A stretch of DNA of 64,000 bases from Gracilaria domingensis (lineage: Eukaryota > Rhodophyta > Florideophyceae > Gracilariales > Gracilariaceae). Shown here piece by piece: positions 19,565 to 29,866 of the stretch. The stretch lies in assembly GCA_022539475.1 (NCBI GenBank), contig VCMS01000037.1:186001-250000 (forward strand), written 5' to 3'. The translations under genes and the position numbers were made by a program. The first letter of the stretch is position 1. Each line of letters starts with the position of its first letter. Below the pieces are notes generated by a model. That model was not told the DNA's origin. It was given only the letters and a program-made list of their open reading frames with translations, and made no database searches.

Positions 19565-22500
19565 ATGTCTGTGGCCGCCTCCCTCGCCGCGCTGCGGCAC
19601 TCCGCCAAGCGCCCGTCGCAGCGGCCGGCGTCCGTCGCGCGCTCCGAGCTTGCCGCGTCCACGCGCAACGCGCTCACCTTGCTGCAGCGCGCCGACAAGC
19701 ACCTGGGCAAGCTCATGCGCCCGCTGCTGCTGCTGTCGCCGGACGCCGACCGCCTCACGCTCATGCCGGACGCCGAGCAGCAGCTGCAGGCCGCGGCCGT
19801 CGAGCTTATTCTGCGCCTGGCGCCCGTGTTTCTGCTGCGCTCCACGCAGTCTGTGCTCGACTGGTTGCTTGTGGGCTTGTCGCTGCCTACCCATGGCTCT
19901 GACGACGAGTACGACCAGCTCATTGTCTCCGCGCTTCCTTTCTGCGAGGAGCAAATGTTTGTGCGCCTGCTCGAGCGCATGGCTCCGTTGCGACCAAAGT
20001 GGCACTTTCTCTGGCCGGTGGTCAAGCAATCCAAGCCGCCGCCACTCAGCTTCATGGTCAAGAACTTCCCGCAGCATTTGTTTTCTGTGCCCATGCAATC
20101 GGCTACCCGCTCTGCTTCGATGCGTATATCTGTTTCTTCCATTTCTTCTTTTCTTGCCAACACGCTTACTCGCCGAGTTCTGATTCCCGCAGATGCGCCC
20201 GTTTTGACGCTGGCCTGTGTCGATTCGCTACGAAAGCTCACGTCTAGCAAGTTCGTAAAACGAGCGCAGCACATGCCCACCAATTTAATAGCTGCTATGC
20301 TCAGTGCCGTAGGCGTTGCGATGTCCGCAAAGCTTGTGCAACCCACCGTGTTGCAAGCTGCTTCGCATGCATGTGCTTACGTTTTACTAAACTGCAACGA
20401 GTCACAACTCAAACGCTCTGCAGCCATTTGTCTCGTGTTCACCTCCACTACTCTGCCCGCTTTTGTCCCTGCCAAAGTGGCACGCAAATTATTACGCTCC
20501 CCCGCTCTTCACCCCGAGCTCAAAGGCTTGGATCCCCGCTATGCCTCGTCTCTCTTCGGCGCACTGGTTTTGACTTCCATTGGTGACGAACCACAATCTA
20601 TTCGATGGTCGTTGCTCAAAGAAGCTCTTTCGTTGTCTTCTCTGCTTACCAACGACACCATTAGAAGATGTCTTATTGACCTCTTGGATAAATTGTCTCC
20701 TGAAGTTGAATCTGAGCAACTTGTACATGATGAGGCAGTCCGCGGATTGACGTCTGTCTTTGCGCCACTTGCCCGAGGCCGCTTTGCAGAAGCCACAGAT
20801 CTTGCGATGAGGGAGCATTTCAATCGAAGGAAGAAGAAGGCACGGAAGGATCGCTATGTTATTGTGGATCAGGCTTTAGCCCAAGCGCTGCTTGGTACGC
20901 AGTTTGCTTTTGTAACAGCTGGTCAAGACTTGTCTTCTTTATCTCTCTCAGCTGCACTTGATCATCCTGAACCGTCAGTTAGGCTTGCTGCACTTCGGCA
21001 CTTTGCGAAGGACAGCGAGTTCAAGTCGCATGCTGAGCCTAGTGCCATTGAGGTTCTAATGGCCAAGTTTACCGCGATGATCAGATTGGAGGAAGACCTT
21101 CGAATGGTGGACATCGCGTGCCACTGTGTTCTGAATGTTTCTCGTCCTCAAGATATACAAGATGCACTGTCTTTAGTCTTCACACGATATATCGGTGAGC
21201 ATGAACAGATGAGGAAGAAAGCGATGAAGAAAAAGAAGATAAAGAGAAAGCACATGTTGTTGAAGGCCTTGTTTTCCAGGATGCTAATGTTTTGTGAAGA
21301 GCTGATGACTGAGAACAGTTCAAGCATTCATGCAATGCTGTGTGGGATTGTAATAGGCGGATATCTTCCCAACTCCTTGGAAAAGGGTGATGAAGAAACC
21401 ATGATGAGTTTTCTTTCCAGATACTGGAAAGAGATGAACCTTTCGAAAGGGCCACAGGAATCTGCGGAAAGCAATATGGAGCAACACGTTACAACGGTTG
21501 TACAAGGGATGTTGTCGATGGATAAGGTAGAAGTAACGAAGTTTTGTGATGCCCTAAAAACATGGGATCGTAAATGGGTCTTGAACGCTTCATCTCTATG
21601 GCTACAGCAGTTGGAGAAAAGACCACCTTCGAATTGGTCTGAGAGAAAGTTGAAGACCATCCTTCACTTTTTGTCCAGTGCTTATGAAGCTCAAGGGCGT
21701 TTGCCTAAGCCGGTTATACTTGTTCTGACGAAGCACAGTAGGCTATTTTGCAAGCAACGGTCATCGGCGAAGGGCAAATTGACTGTCATCACAGATGTAT
21801 GGTCTATGGTAGCTAGAGATGGCAGTGACCACGCATGTCAGGCTTTCCTGCATGCAATCGTTTCGGAATCTAACTTGACAACATGTATTGAACTTTTGAA
21901 AGACTTGTGTTTCTCTGGTGCAACGCAGGAAACCAGGGCGGTAAGTTTGAGATGGTACATAAGTCTTTGCGTTATGCATCCCTGCGAAGATGTTCGAAAG
22001 GATGCCATCATTGTTCTTATCAGGATACTATATGGCGGTGACGATCAAATTCAGAAAATTGCCTCGGAAGTATGTAGATGTGCCATCCAGAGAGATGGGA
22101 TGAAAAAGCGGGAACTTCGCACAGAGTTATGGACTTTTCTTACGGTGTTCTCAAGACTGCCGACCGATTTTAATCGAGATCCGCACAGTGGAGAACTGGA
22201 GAGGTTGATATATACGGACATTCAAAGAAGGATTATTACGCCCATCAAAACTCCGCATCCGCTCTTGTTCTCAAAGCAAGACGAATTCGAGGTTCCTGTG
22301 GACTTCGACGCGCTCATGTTGATTGCGGTACAAGAAAAGGACAATCGACATGTTGTAAATGCATTTCTTCGCGCATTGCATGGATATAGAATACAAACAG
22401 CGGAACAATGCTCATCCGTCATTTCAATACTTTTGTCATATCTTCCGAGTTTGTTCTCCTCGGGGAAGGACCAGAATGTCATTCTAGAGAACGTCTCTCG

Positions 22501-25500
22501 ATTAACTCAAACTCTCTGTGAAGCACCAGTGGAGATTTTATCTGACGCATCACAACTAACTGACCTTTCTAGTTTAACCATATCTCAATTGAAGGCGTTC
22601 TCGTCGAAGGCGGTCTCATCTTATGAGTCTAAAGAAGAGGTTCTGACCACGCTCCTGGGCCTTTCTGCGCTTTTGGTGACCGTGTTCAAAGAATCGAAGT
22701 CAACCAGAGAACTCCGAATTCTCCTGCTTGGATACTTGTTTTCGTTTTCCACCCTGTCTTCCCGCCTTGGTATCTCTTCCCGTGGAAACATCGATATAAT
22801 TTGTCGTGGCTCTGTTTCGATAGAAGAGCTGATGCTTATTTTAGAAACAGGGTATGTCACCCTTAGCCCCTCACAAAAACGTCAACGGGTCTCTGAAGTC
22901 AACCGGCTTGGAGACCACAGCGAAATAGCCAGAGATGCATATCGAGGGGTACTTGAAGCTCTGCTTCGATGGGCTTCTAGAAATGACGTGGAACGGTTCC
23001 TATGTCTCTCGGGATCGTTGGATGGCTTAAAATGTTGTTTGTTCGATCTGCTTGTGTCATCTACCGCTCTCAGAGAAGATGGTCGTTTCTCCATGGATGA
23101 TGTCGAGTATGACCTATCATTGCTTCTTCAGGTACAAACCTTCCTATATAAGATTCAACCTTCACGACCGCGTCGTTCAATTGATGTGAACGAAATAGCC
23201 GAAATTGCACAGTATGTGAGAGCCGAAAGCGAGGAAACGCCGGTTACATCGTCCGTACGACAAAGCGCTGTTCGACTTCTGGAAATCTTAGCCCCAATTT
23301 ACGGCGCTGATATGCACGACGTACTAGCCCCCGTTGTAGAGAACTTGGTGTCAAAGGGAGATGCAACACGAGCCTTGCATTCCCTCGATGCTTTTGTTCC
23401 TGCCTTGGTGGAGAGCGGATGTGACTTCGAACGTATTTGTTCATGGGTGATCGAGGCAGGATATAGCGATGGCTCCTTACACGATTCCCACAAAGGCGCA
23501 ATTGCCTTATCATCTTGTTGTCGATTGGTTCCCAATTCTAAGCAGGCGGTAGTGACGTCGATAAGACTGTTAGAGAGGCATCTGAAGAATGTTGACGACG
23601 ATCTCGTAGCGCGAGAATGCGCCAACATTCTATTAGACGTCAGAATGAATCCTGTGGATGATGTAGACACACTGCGAAGATCACCCGCAAGAATACGCTG
23701 CCGAGCGGCCTTCACTGTTTTGCAGAGTCCCGTGTTCATCACAAAATTGTTCTCTACTGCTAACGAGCTTAGTACACAGGAAGGAATAGACTTGAACAAT
23801 GCTTTCTCATTCCTCTTTCTTGAACTCTTGGTATGTGATGATATGGACGGGCGAAGAGATTCAGTGGCCGCCTTAGTTGCCATTCTGCCGTTACCACTTT
23901 TCGAAAACTGTGCGCTCCAAGGACTGAATTCTAAAGATTCAAAAGTCAGAACTCGGACAATGAACACTTTGGGTGAACGATTTGAAGCGGATGATGCTCC
24001 TGTGACTTACTCTTGGAACAAGGACGAGCATTCCGTCTTAGATGCAAAGAAAATAGGCTCCATCGAATTGTCGTTCTTGACGGAGATAGGTGCAACTCTC
24101 TGTAGTTTCTGCGATGGAACACATTCGTTCGCCACATCTGAAGAACGTATCCTATCTGCGTCGACCATGGAGAAACTTGTGTCAACCGTAGGATCCTCAC
24201 ACAAGCAAGTTGTCTCGTCCTTTGCTGGAAGACTGCTGGATCTTGTACGCATTGACAAGCTCACCCCATGTCTATCCGAAATGGAAGAAAAGAAGACTGA
24301 ATGTCAGCTCGCGGGAGCGTGTTTGGATCTGTTCACATGCTTTGTGCGATGCCTCGAGAAAAGCGCCATACCGTTTGTTCCAATAGTTTTGGCGAGTGCC
24401 TCTGAAATTCTGGAAAGAGTGTTTAACCCGAGGAGCACACCTCCAAGTCCGGAAACTAGGTCTTCTACTTTCTTTTCCACCTTGATCTGCATCTCGGAGG
24501 CCGCGGTTATGTTTATCACAACTGTACTGGACACGTGCCCAACTTTTCTGGGGACTCGAACCCTGCAAAGCTTAATAAGTCTCAGCCTTACCAGTGAAGC
24601 TGATATTCTCAGTGGCCTGCTCCAGCTTGCTATGACAAAGGCAACGCCCGGGACAATAGCTGCGGCTTTGTCGAGGGCAACTGAAAAACTGCGTCAGAGT
24701 AACGCAAGCCACGATGGTATTTCAAGAGTCATGAGAGCATTTTCAGGCGGTCTGGATAAGATGCATAAAAGCGAAGTAATGCTCCACATGCACCAGTTTG
24801 AACAATCTATTACCCGCTGTCTGGAGTTTGGAAGATATGGACCACCTGGTTCGTCTTCGTCTGGTTTTGATTACGTTGACAACGCCGAGAATTCTCAGGG
24901 CTCGACAGATTCGTTGCTCTCTCAATTCCATGAAATTGATCAGAGCTGTAGTGAGGCGCTGGCTTCCTTGGTAATGAAGATTCCTGAGCTTAAGTTCAAG
25001 AAGTTGTTTAACGGCTTTGTGCAGTGGTGCGATAGCGGCTCAATGTCGCCTGAAGCGCAAATCGCCTGCCAAGCTCTGGAAGTTAAAGTGGTTTCAAATC
25101 TGACAAGGGCCACTCCGTTTTACCAGTTGGTTGTACACCTTTTTGAGAAGCTACAGTTCATCATGATCCCTTACGTGTTCCAGGTATTGGAGGACATTCT
25201 TCATCACGTTTCGAGGAAGCAGTATGGAATCACAAGCTCAAAGCTGGACGTTGATGAAACGGCATCCCCGAATCGGAAGCGGAAAAGAGCTAAACTTGAG
25301 AAAGAAAGTCATTTCTTTATATGTTCTATGTTACTAGGCTTCGAGGAACGAGTTATTCAAAATTGTCTGCAGATTGTCCTAATGGTTCTGAAACAGAAGC
25401 TTGGACCGGAACTTTTCACCGCCACTGTAGCTACAAAGATTCTCGACAGTCTACTCACCGCGTTTGACAACAGCGATGGTGAATCAGAGAAAGTTTCGCA

Positions 25501-25831
25501 GGCGATGTGCGCGTTGGCTACAAGAATAACAGCATCTGGTAAGGCTTCAGAGTCAAGAGAAGAGAGTCGTGAACTGCTTATCTCGTTCGCAAGATCCTTG
25601 TTGCTTCGAACGAGAGAAACTAGCATTGGGGTTCGCGCTGGGGCTCTTAGAGTGTCTTGTGCTGTTGCACAAGCTGTCGGGGATGAATATTTAGTGACAT
25701 TGCCAGAGAGCATGCCTGTGTTAGCTGAGGTAATCGATGATGAACAAAATTTAGTTCGCAAGGAAGCAAATCGTTACGTCCGGATTTTGGAGGGGCTTGC
25801 TGGAGAAAACATAATGGACCAGCTGAAGTAA
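19565..25831 (+). CDS. UTP10: UTP10/HEATR1-like U3 snoRNP (SSU processome) protein
   Basis: 2088 residues in one exon, close to human HEATR1 (about 2140). The protein belongs to the t-UTP subcomplex that links Pol I transcription to early pre-18S rRNA processing in the nucleolus. I start at the ATG at 19565 (MSVAASLAALRHSA); the earlier open frame overlaps clathrin. The N-terminal region (LVGLSLPTHGSDDEYDQLIV, CEEQMFVRLLERM) resembles the HEATR1/UTP10 N-terminal domain. The middle is helical repeat with little conservation. The C-terminal quarter has the BP28CT-like segment (LKFKKLFNGFVQWCDSG, then a basic KRKRAKLEKE and a HEAT end with LPESMPVLAEVIDDEQNLV). Identification rests mostly on these ends and on length. 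Confidence 0.85.
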   Translation: MSVAASLAALRHSAKRPSQRPASVARSELAASTRNALTLLQRADKHLGKLMRPLLLLSPDADRLTLMPDAEQQLQAAAVELILRLAPVFLLRSTQSVLDWLLVGLSLPTHGSDDEYDQLIVSALPFCEEQMFVRLLERMAPLRPKWHFLWPVVKQSKPPPLSFMVKNFPQHLFSVPMQSATRSASMRISVSSISSFLANTLTRRVLIPADAPVLTLACVDSLRKLTSSKFVKRAQHMPTNLIAAMLSAVGVAMSAKLVQPTVLQAASHACAYVLLNCNESQLKRSAAICLVFTSTTLPAFVPAKVARKLLRSPALHPELKGLDPRYASSLFGALVLTSIGDEPQSIRWSLLKEALSLSSLLTNDTIRRCLIDLLDKLSPEVESEQLVHDEAVRGLTSVFAPLARGRFAEATDLAMREHFNRRKKKARKDRYVIVDQALAQALLGTQFAFVTAGQDLSSLSLSAALDHPEPSVRLAALRHFAKDSEFKSHAEPSAIEVLMAKFTAMIRLEEDLRMVDIACHCVLNVSRPQDIQDALSLVFTRYIGEHEQMRKKAMKKKKIKRKHMLLKALFSRMLMFCEELMTENSSSIHAMLCGIVIGGYLPNSLEKGDEETMMSFLSRYWKEMNLSKGPQESAESNMEQHVTTVVQGMLSMDKVEVTKFCDALKTWDRKWVLNASSLWLQQLEKRPPSNWSERKLKTILHFLSSAYEAQGRLPKPVILVLTKHSRLFCKQRSSAKGKLTVITDVWSMVARDGSDHACQAFLHAIVSESNLTTCIELLKDLCFSGATQETRAVSLRWYISLCVMHPCEDVRKDAIIVLIRILYGGDDQIQKIASEVCRCAIQRDGMKKRELRTELWTFLTVFSRLPTDFNRDPHSGELERLIYTDIQRRIITPIKTPHPLLFSKQDEFEVPVDFDALMLIAVQEKDNRHVVNAFLRALHGYRIQTAEQCSSVISILLSYLPSLFSSGKDQNVILENVSRLTQTLCEAPVEILSDASQLTDLSSLTISQLKAFSSKAVSSYESKEEVLTTLLGLSALLVTVFKESKSTRELRILLLGYLFSFSTLSSRLGISSRGNIDIICRGSVSIEELMLILETGYVTLSPSQKRQRVSEVNRLGDHSEIARDAYRGVLEALLRWASRNDVERFLCLSGSLDGLKCCLFDLLVSSTALREDGRFSMDDVEYDLSLLLQVQTFLYKIQPSRPRRSIDVNEIAEIAQYVRAESEETPVTSSVRQSAVRLLEILAPIYGADMHDVLAPVVENLVSKGDATRALHSLDAFVPALVESGCDFERICSWVIEAGYSDGSLHDSHKGAIALSSCCRLVPNSKQAVVTSIRLLERHLKNVDDDLVARECANILLDVRMNPVDDVDTLRRSPARIRCRAAFTVLQSPVFITKLFSTANELSTQEGIDLNNAFSFLFLELLVCDDMDGRRDSVAALVAILPLPLFENCALQGLNSKDSKVRTRTMNTLGERFEADDAPVTYSWNKDEHSVLDAKKIGSIELSFLTEIGATLCSFCDGTHSFATSEERILSASTMEKLVSTVGSSHKQVVSSFAGRLLDLVRIDKLTPCLSEMEEKKTECQLAGACLDLFTCFVRCLEKSAIPFVPIVLASASEILERVFNPRSTPPSPETRSSTFFSTLICISEAAVMFITTVLDTCPTFLGTRTLQSLISLSLTSEADILSGLLQLAMTKATPGTIAAALSRATEKLRQSNASHDGISRVMRAFSGGLDKMHKSEVMLHMHQFEQSITRCLEFGRYGPPGSSSSGFDYVDNAENSQGSTDSLLSQFHEIDQSCSEALASLVMKIPELKFKKLFNGFVQWCDSGSMSPEAQIACQALEVKVVSNLTRATPFYQLVVHLFEKLQFIMIPYVFQVLEDILHHVSRKQYGITSSKLDVDETASPNRKRKRAKLEKESHFFICSMLLGFEERVIQNCLQIVLMVLKQKLGPELFTATVATKILDSLLTAFDNSDGESEKVSQAMCALATRITASGKASESREESRELLISFARSLLLRTRETSIGVRAGALRVSCAVAQAVGDEYLVTLPESMPVLAEVIDDEQNLVRKEANRYVRILEGLAGENIMDQLK

Positions 25832-26592
25832 ATTGAGCTTGTTACAACCCTCAGGAAGTTACCAAGGGCAACTTGTAGGCTAGAATGTATCCTGACTCTC
25901 GTTATGGTTTTCAGTATCTTTCTTGCCTTCAACGAAAGCCCTTGCACAAACCCATCTTGAGCATCGACCAATATCGTAGGCCTCAGTAAGGTGCTTCTGG
26001 TACCACACCTTTCATCAGGTCTTAGTTTTGTCAATATTGCGTAGTGTCCCCTTACACCCCTCTCATTTTCCCCAACGCCAATGAACGAAGAGAAACACGC
26101 TCTCGTTCCCCCCGTTACGAGGTCAGTAGTTCAGTTTGTACAGACCGTGGCACAGAATTTGGGTTCTCAGACCGATGATTTGGTGGGAGTAGAAGCTGCA
26201 CGACCTCGGTGAAGTTGTGGTCTACTGCGCGAGTTCCTTCAAGTTCTGAGACTACCTAGTAGAGCTACGAATAATTACGCTCGCGTCTACTCAACGAAGA
26301 GGATCGAGACAGCGTTCGCAGTCAGTTGCAGCCGGAAGAGGCGGAAAGAACGGAACGAACGGCGGAGCGTGACGAGACTGAACGGAATGCGGAAGATGGT
26401 GAGAGCTCTGTGAGTGTGGAAGACGGGGAGCATCAAGTCTAGGCCGGCGTCAGCATGGGCAAAGAACCGACGCAAGGCCGGGCCGCGACGTCGACGACGA
26501 CTTGAAGACAACGGCGTGACGAATGGAGGGAAGGAGGAAGACGAACGAACGAACGAACGAACGACTTGACAAGTACCGCTACTCACATGTGA
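25832..26592. other. Convergent 3' region, no gene
   Basis: 761 bp after UTP10 with only short open frames. It contains an ACGA tetranucleotide run at 26541-26563 and otherwise nothing recognisable. Confidence 0.5.
26541..26563. repeat. (ACGA)n microsatellite
   Basis: Nearly six uninterrupted ACGA units just beyond the stop codon of the minus-strand gene that ends at 26593. Confidence 0.85.
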
Positions 26593-28488
26593 TCAGTCGT
26601 CAGTGGCGAATGACGGAGTCGTCACCAATTGTCGCGCCTCCCGACAGCCGCACGCGCGCGACGCGCCGCCGCTGGCGCCGCAATGGACCACCACCACGCC
26701 GTCGCGCGTGCTGCGCGTCTCCGCCAGCCGCCAGTTGGCGCCATTGAGCGCGGCTGCCGTCGCGCATCCGACGTGCCCTCGCTCGCAGGCGAACACCGCG
26801 GAACGCCGCTCCGTCGCGCCGCGCGTCGGGCCGCACAGTCTTCTGAAGACGGTTTCGTCGCCGATGCGCGTCGTAAGCCGCATGCGCCCTTGATTGAAAT
26901 CGGCGAACACCGCGCCGGCTCGTGAGGTCGTGTGCACCAGGGTGCTGCTGTCGTTTTCGCGCGTTTCGAGATCGCCGCGGATGGCCGGACGGGCTCGTTG
27001 CGTCCTTTCCCACCATCGTTTTAGGTTGTACGTCGCCTTTCTTCGCGATGAATCTGCGGCTTTGTCCACGTCGAGTTTGATCGCCACCGTGACGACCAAG
27101 TCGTCTGTCACGGTTCCGATGCGCATGTCGTCGTCGCTCTTCATCCTTCTCCGCTCTTGTTCGTGCAAAATAACCTGACAGGACGCCAGCACAGCCAGTT
27201 CATCCACCGCGTGGAAGTCATGCTGTGGAAGGTCCGCGTCCACGTCGCAGTATACAGACACGCTACAAAGCTGCTCCTTCAGATGCTGTGCAAGCCTTCG
27301 TTTGCCGGCGACTTTTTTCACCCTTGCTATCAACACGCTGTTGACATTTCTTGCGATGATCAGCTCGTTGCGATTCATTTTCGTCAGAGCTATGTCGCCG
27401 GTGACCAACGCGTACGCTCGAGCTGCGTCCGTCAGCTGAATCTCCGCGCCGACGCATTGCAACAAGTTTGCAAATCCGCATGTGAACAGATTGCAGTCGT
27501 ACGGGTTTCTTTCATCGAAGTGCAAGCTACTCCATTTATGGTCACCGGCTGCGACCGAAAGCGAGAGAGAGATAGCAATTCCCACCTTGTAGTCACTCCA
27601 CTCCGCAACAGCCTTATCTCTGTCGCTGGTCATGATGGCAAGTCCAGACAGAAACATGTCCAAAATAACTTCCTCCATCTCGTGTTTGTACTCGTACTTC
27701 TGGAGCATATCTGCAGGCATGTAAAGAGCCTGCAGCGCGATGAGCAGCACTTCCTGAAATAGCACCCTGCTTACTAAGCCTTCATCCGCGAACGACATGG
27801 CGCTGAATCTCCACTCCAACCAGATCCACGGTCTATGCATATCAGCGCCACAAGCATGCACCATAGCAACGAGGACTACAGCGTATGGAAGTAAGCCGCG
27901 CACGAACCAGGCGCCATCAGACGAAAGACCTTTCACCGCGCGATCTATCCATACCACGCACGTGTTGTCTGCCACAAAGCAAGTGTTGACTGCATTCGCC
28001 AGATACTTGCGTAGACGATCCGCCGTGAGCTGACTTACTGTTCTGCCGGAAGCGTCTGGAGTGTGACGGTAGCTCACTGCCAATGGTTCGATACCATGTG
28101 CGCAGCCGAAAAGAAGCGCTTGTACTCCTGCACGGAAAGCGGGACGAGCTGCGTTGAGAGAGGTGTGAAGATCTGTGACAGACAATTTTCGAAAGCCTTG
28201 ACATAGTTTGAAGAGATCTTCGGGTGTGAGGAAATCAAGTGTGGTGACGACACGGGCGTAGACAGCGTCGGAACGAGAGGCAAAGCGGTCATAGTGTTTT
28301 GATGCTACGGCTTCGAAATGGTGCTTTGCGGCGTGGATGGTGGTGTGTTCAGTATACGGGTCGGCTGAGAGTAGGGTGTTGAAGAAGGAGACAAGTGCTG
28401 ATCGAAGAGGGTTTAGTTGAGACATGTCGCGGATACCAACGGGAGAAGGTTGAGACGAAAATCGGTGGCGTTTTCTCCTCGGAAACAT
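26593..28488 (-). CDS. Unrecognised protein, about 630 residues
   Basis: I do not recognise this protein. ATGs in frame are at 28488 (basic MFPRRKRHRF leader) and 28425 (MSQLNPLRSALV); I give the longer. The first 430 residues look like a folded, mostly helical protein: FLTPEDLFKLCQGFRKLSV, a hydrophobic FVRGLLPYAVVLVAMVHACG and WIWLEWRFSAMSF. A basic KRKATYNLKRWWERT-like region follows near residue 500. The last 110 residues are Arg/Ala/Gly-rich and encoded by strongly GC-rich DNA (26640-26930), unlike the rest of the gene and unlike the usual pattern here, where the 5' end is GC-rich. The true 3' end may therefore differ, for example through an intron. No membrane or catalytic motif is certain. 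Confidence 0.55.
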   Translation of the reverse strand: MFPRRKRHRFSSQPSPVGIRDMSQLNPLRSALVSFFNTLLSADPYTEHTTIHAAKHHFEAVASKHYDRFASRSDAVYARVVTTLDFLTPEDLFKLCQGFRKLSVTDLHTSLNAARPAFRAGVQALLFGCAHGIEPLAVSYRHTPDASGRTVSQLTADRLRKYLANAVNTCFVADNTCVVWIDRAVKGLSSDGAWFVRGLLPYAVVLVAMVHACGADMHRPWIWLEWRFSAMSFADEGLVSRVLFQEVLLIALQALYMPADMLQKYEYKHEMEEVILDMFLSGLAIMTSDRDKAVAEWSDYKVGIAISLSLSVAAGDHKWSSLHFDERNPYDCNLFTCGFANLLQCVGAEIQLTDAARAYALVTGDIALTKMNRNELIIARNVNSVLIARVKKVAGKRRLAQHLKEQLCSVSVYCDVDADLPQHDFHAVDELAVLASCQVILHEQERRRMKSDDDMRIGTVTDDLVVTVAIKLDVDKAADSSRRKATYNLKRWWERTQRARPAIRGDLETRENDSSTLVHTTSRAGAVFADFNQGRMRLTTRIGDETVFRRLCGPTRGATERRSAVFACERGHVGCATAAALNGANWRLAETRSTRDGVVVVHCGASGGASRACGCREARQLVTTPSFATDD

Positions 28489-28762
28489 TCTGCGGACGCG
28501 AATGCTCGACGGGCTAGAGTGGACGCATCGGCGCAATATGGCGCAAGCGCGCTTGCGCACGTTGTGTTGCTGCCGACGACACTGCCGGCAACAGTGGGCA
28601 TGCTGTGCACAGGAGCATACAAAAAGTGATTACTGCTGCTCGTGGCACACTTTTCGCCGAAGCTGGATCGATAATAAATGAGGTGAGTTGCCGAAGGTTA
28701 CGATCTGTGCTGAAAGCTGGCTTGCTCCATGTAGGATTGGTTCACTGTACAAGAGTTGTAAT

Positions 28763-28817
28763 GAATTCTGTCCACAATGCGAGCAAGCCAGGCTTGCTCG
28801 CATTGTGTACAGAATTC
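28763..28817. repeat. 55-bp near-perfect palindrome
   Basis: Two 27-nt arms (28763-28789 and 28791-28817) around a single central A, with one mismatch. Each outer end is an EcoRI-like GAATTC. It would form a very stable hairpin or cruciform. No coding role is apparent. Confidence 0.95.
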
Positions 28818-29425
28818 CTTGCCTTCGCGGTATTTGAAACTTACTTGACAATGTGTGCATGAATGAAGTAAACTTGACTGCGATGGATTTGTATTTCCAC
28901 CTCAGCATCTATGCAAAAGTCTCCTGTTCTATTGCTCCATTGAACCTCACTCGCTTTTGTTTGATGCAAAAGATGCGAGTTTCTCCACACCCACTCTTTC
29001 ATTGAGACTGGCTCATCTCCACGCTGAAACTGAAATTTGTGGGCGTCACCCCTCAGGTCATCGTTTGGCTACTGCACTCAATTCATATCGGAAATGATAT
29101 CGATTTGTAAATCGCAAAGCTGACACAGTTCCTCTCAAGGCCCTAGTGCTAGTATTGCTTGTCTCACCTGTGCTTGTCGAACATTTTTCTTTGACGACTC
29201 AAAGCGGCATGTAATGGTGGGGTCAAGAAATTGTGTGTCCCAAGACGATATAAGATTTCAAAAGCTTGCTCTGACCGATGTAATCTTACGCAATCAAACA
29301 ATGAGCTTCAGTGTTTTGCTGTTTAACGCGACAACAGTTGTCGTTTATAGAATGACCATTTGGTAAATAGCACACTTGCGCAAAGGACGTGAAGAAACTA
29401 AAACCCATACAGTGGGGTCTACTCT

Positions 29426-29465
29426 ATGGTGCTACCCCATGCCACTGAAAGTGGCGTAGCACCAT
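29426..29465. repeat. Bulged hairpin, 16-bp arms
   Basis: ATGGTGCTAC (29426-29435) pairs with 29456-29465, and GCCACT (29441-29446) with 29450-29455. A five-base CCCAT bulge sits on the left arm and GAA forms the loop. Confidence 0.85.
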
Positions 29466-29789
29466 TTAGGATCAGGAAATATATGCTGACCATTGGACCA
29501 GCACTGGTGGTAGACTTCAGTTGTTCTTTTCTCGCTCAATGTTCTTCTCACTTCCAGCTCATCTTGCTTCTCTATTCATCACTAAATCAATTTGGTATGT
29601 CAGCACGTAGCTCTACTCCGGGCTACTTACGAGGTTCCTTCTTCCTCTCTAGTATGGTCCTCTACTATTTATTTCGAAGTAGTGAGAGAGCTCATCGTTT
29701 TGGATGTAGCTCTCTCTCCTAAAAAAGGATGAGGTTTCTAAAGGACCCCTTCCGCAACACTTTTATAATCGAATCGTCACTACCTGCCT

Positions 29790-29866
29790 TTATGGGTGCG
29801 TTAGCCCTTAGTAACAAAGTGCAGGTTGTTTCTGTTTAACGAAACGTTCTCTTTCTAGGGAAGCCT
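29790..29866. repeat. Dispersed repeat, copy 1
   Basis: By eye this aligns with 55325-55402: both have TTTATGGGT, then AGCC, then (A)GGTTTCTG or GGTTGTTTCTG, GAAACGTTCTCT and CTAGG(G)AAG(G)CC. It is probably a remnant of an unclassified interspersed element. Confidence 0.6.
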
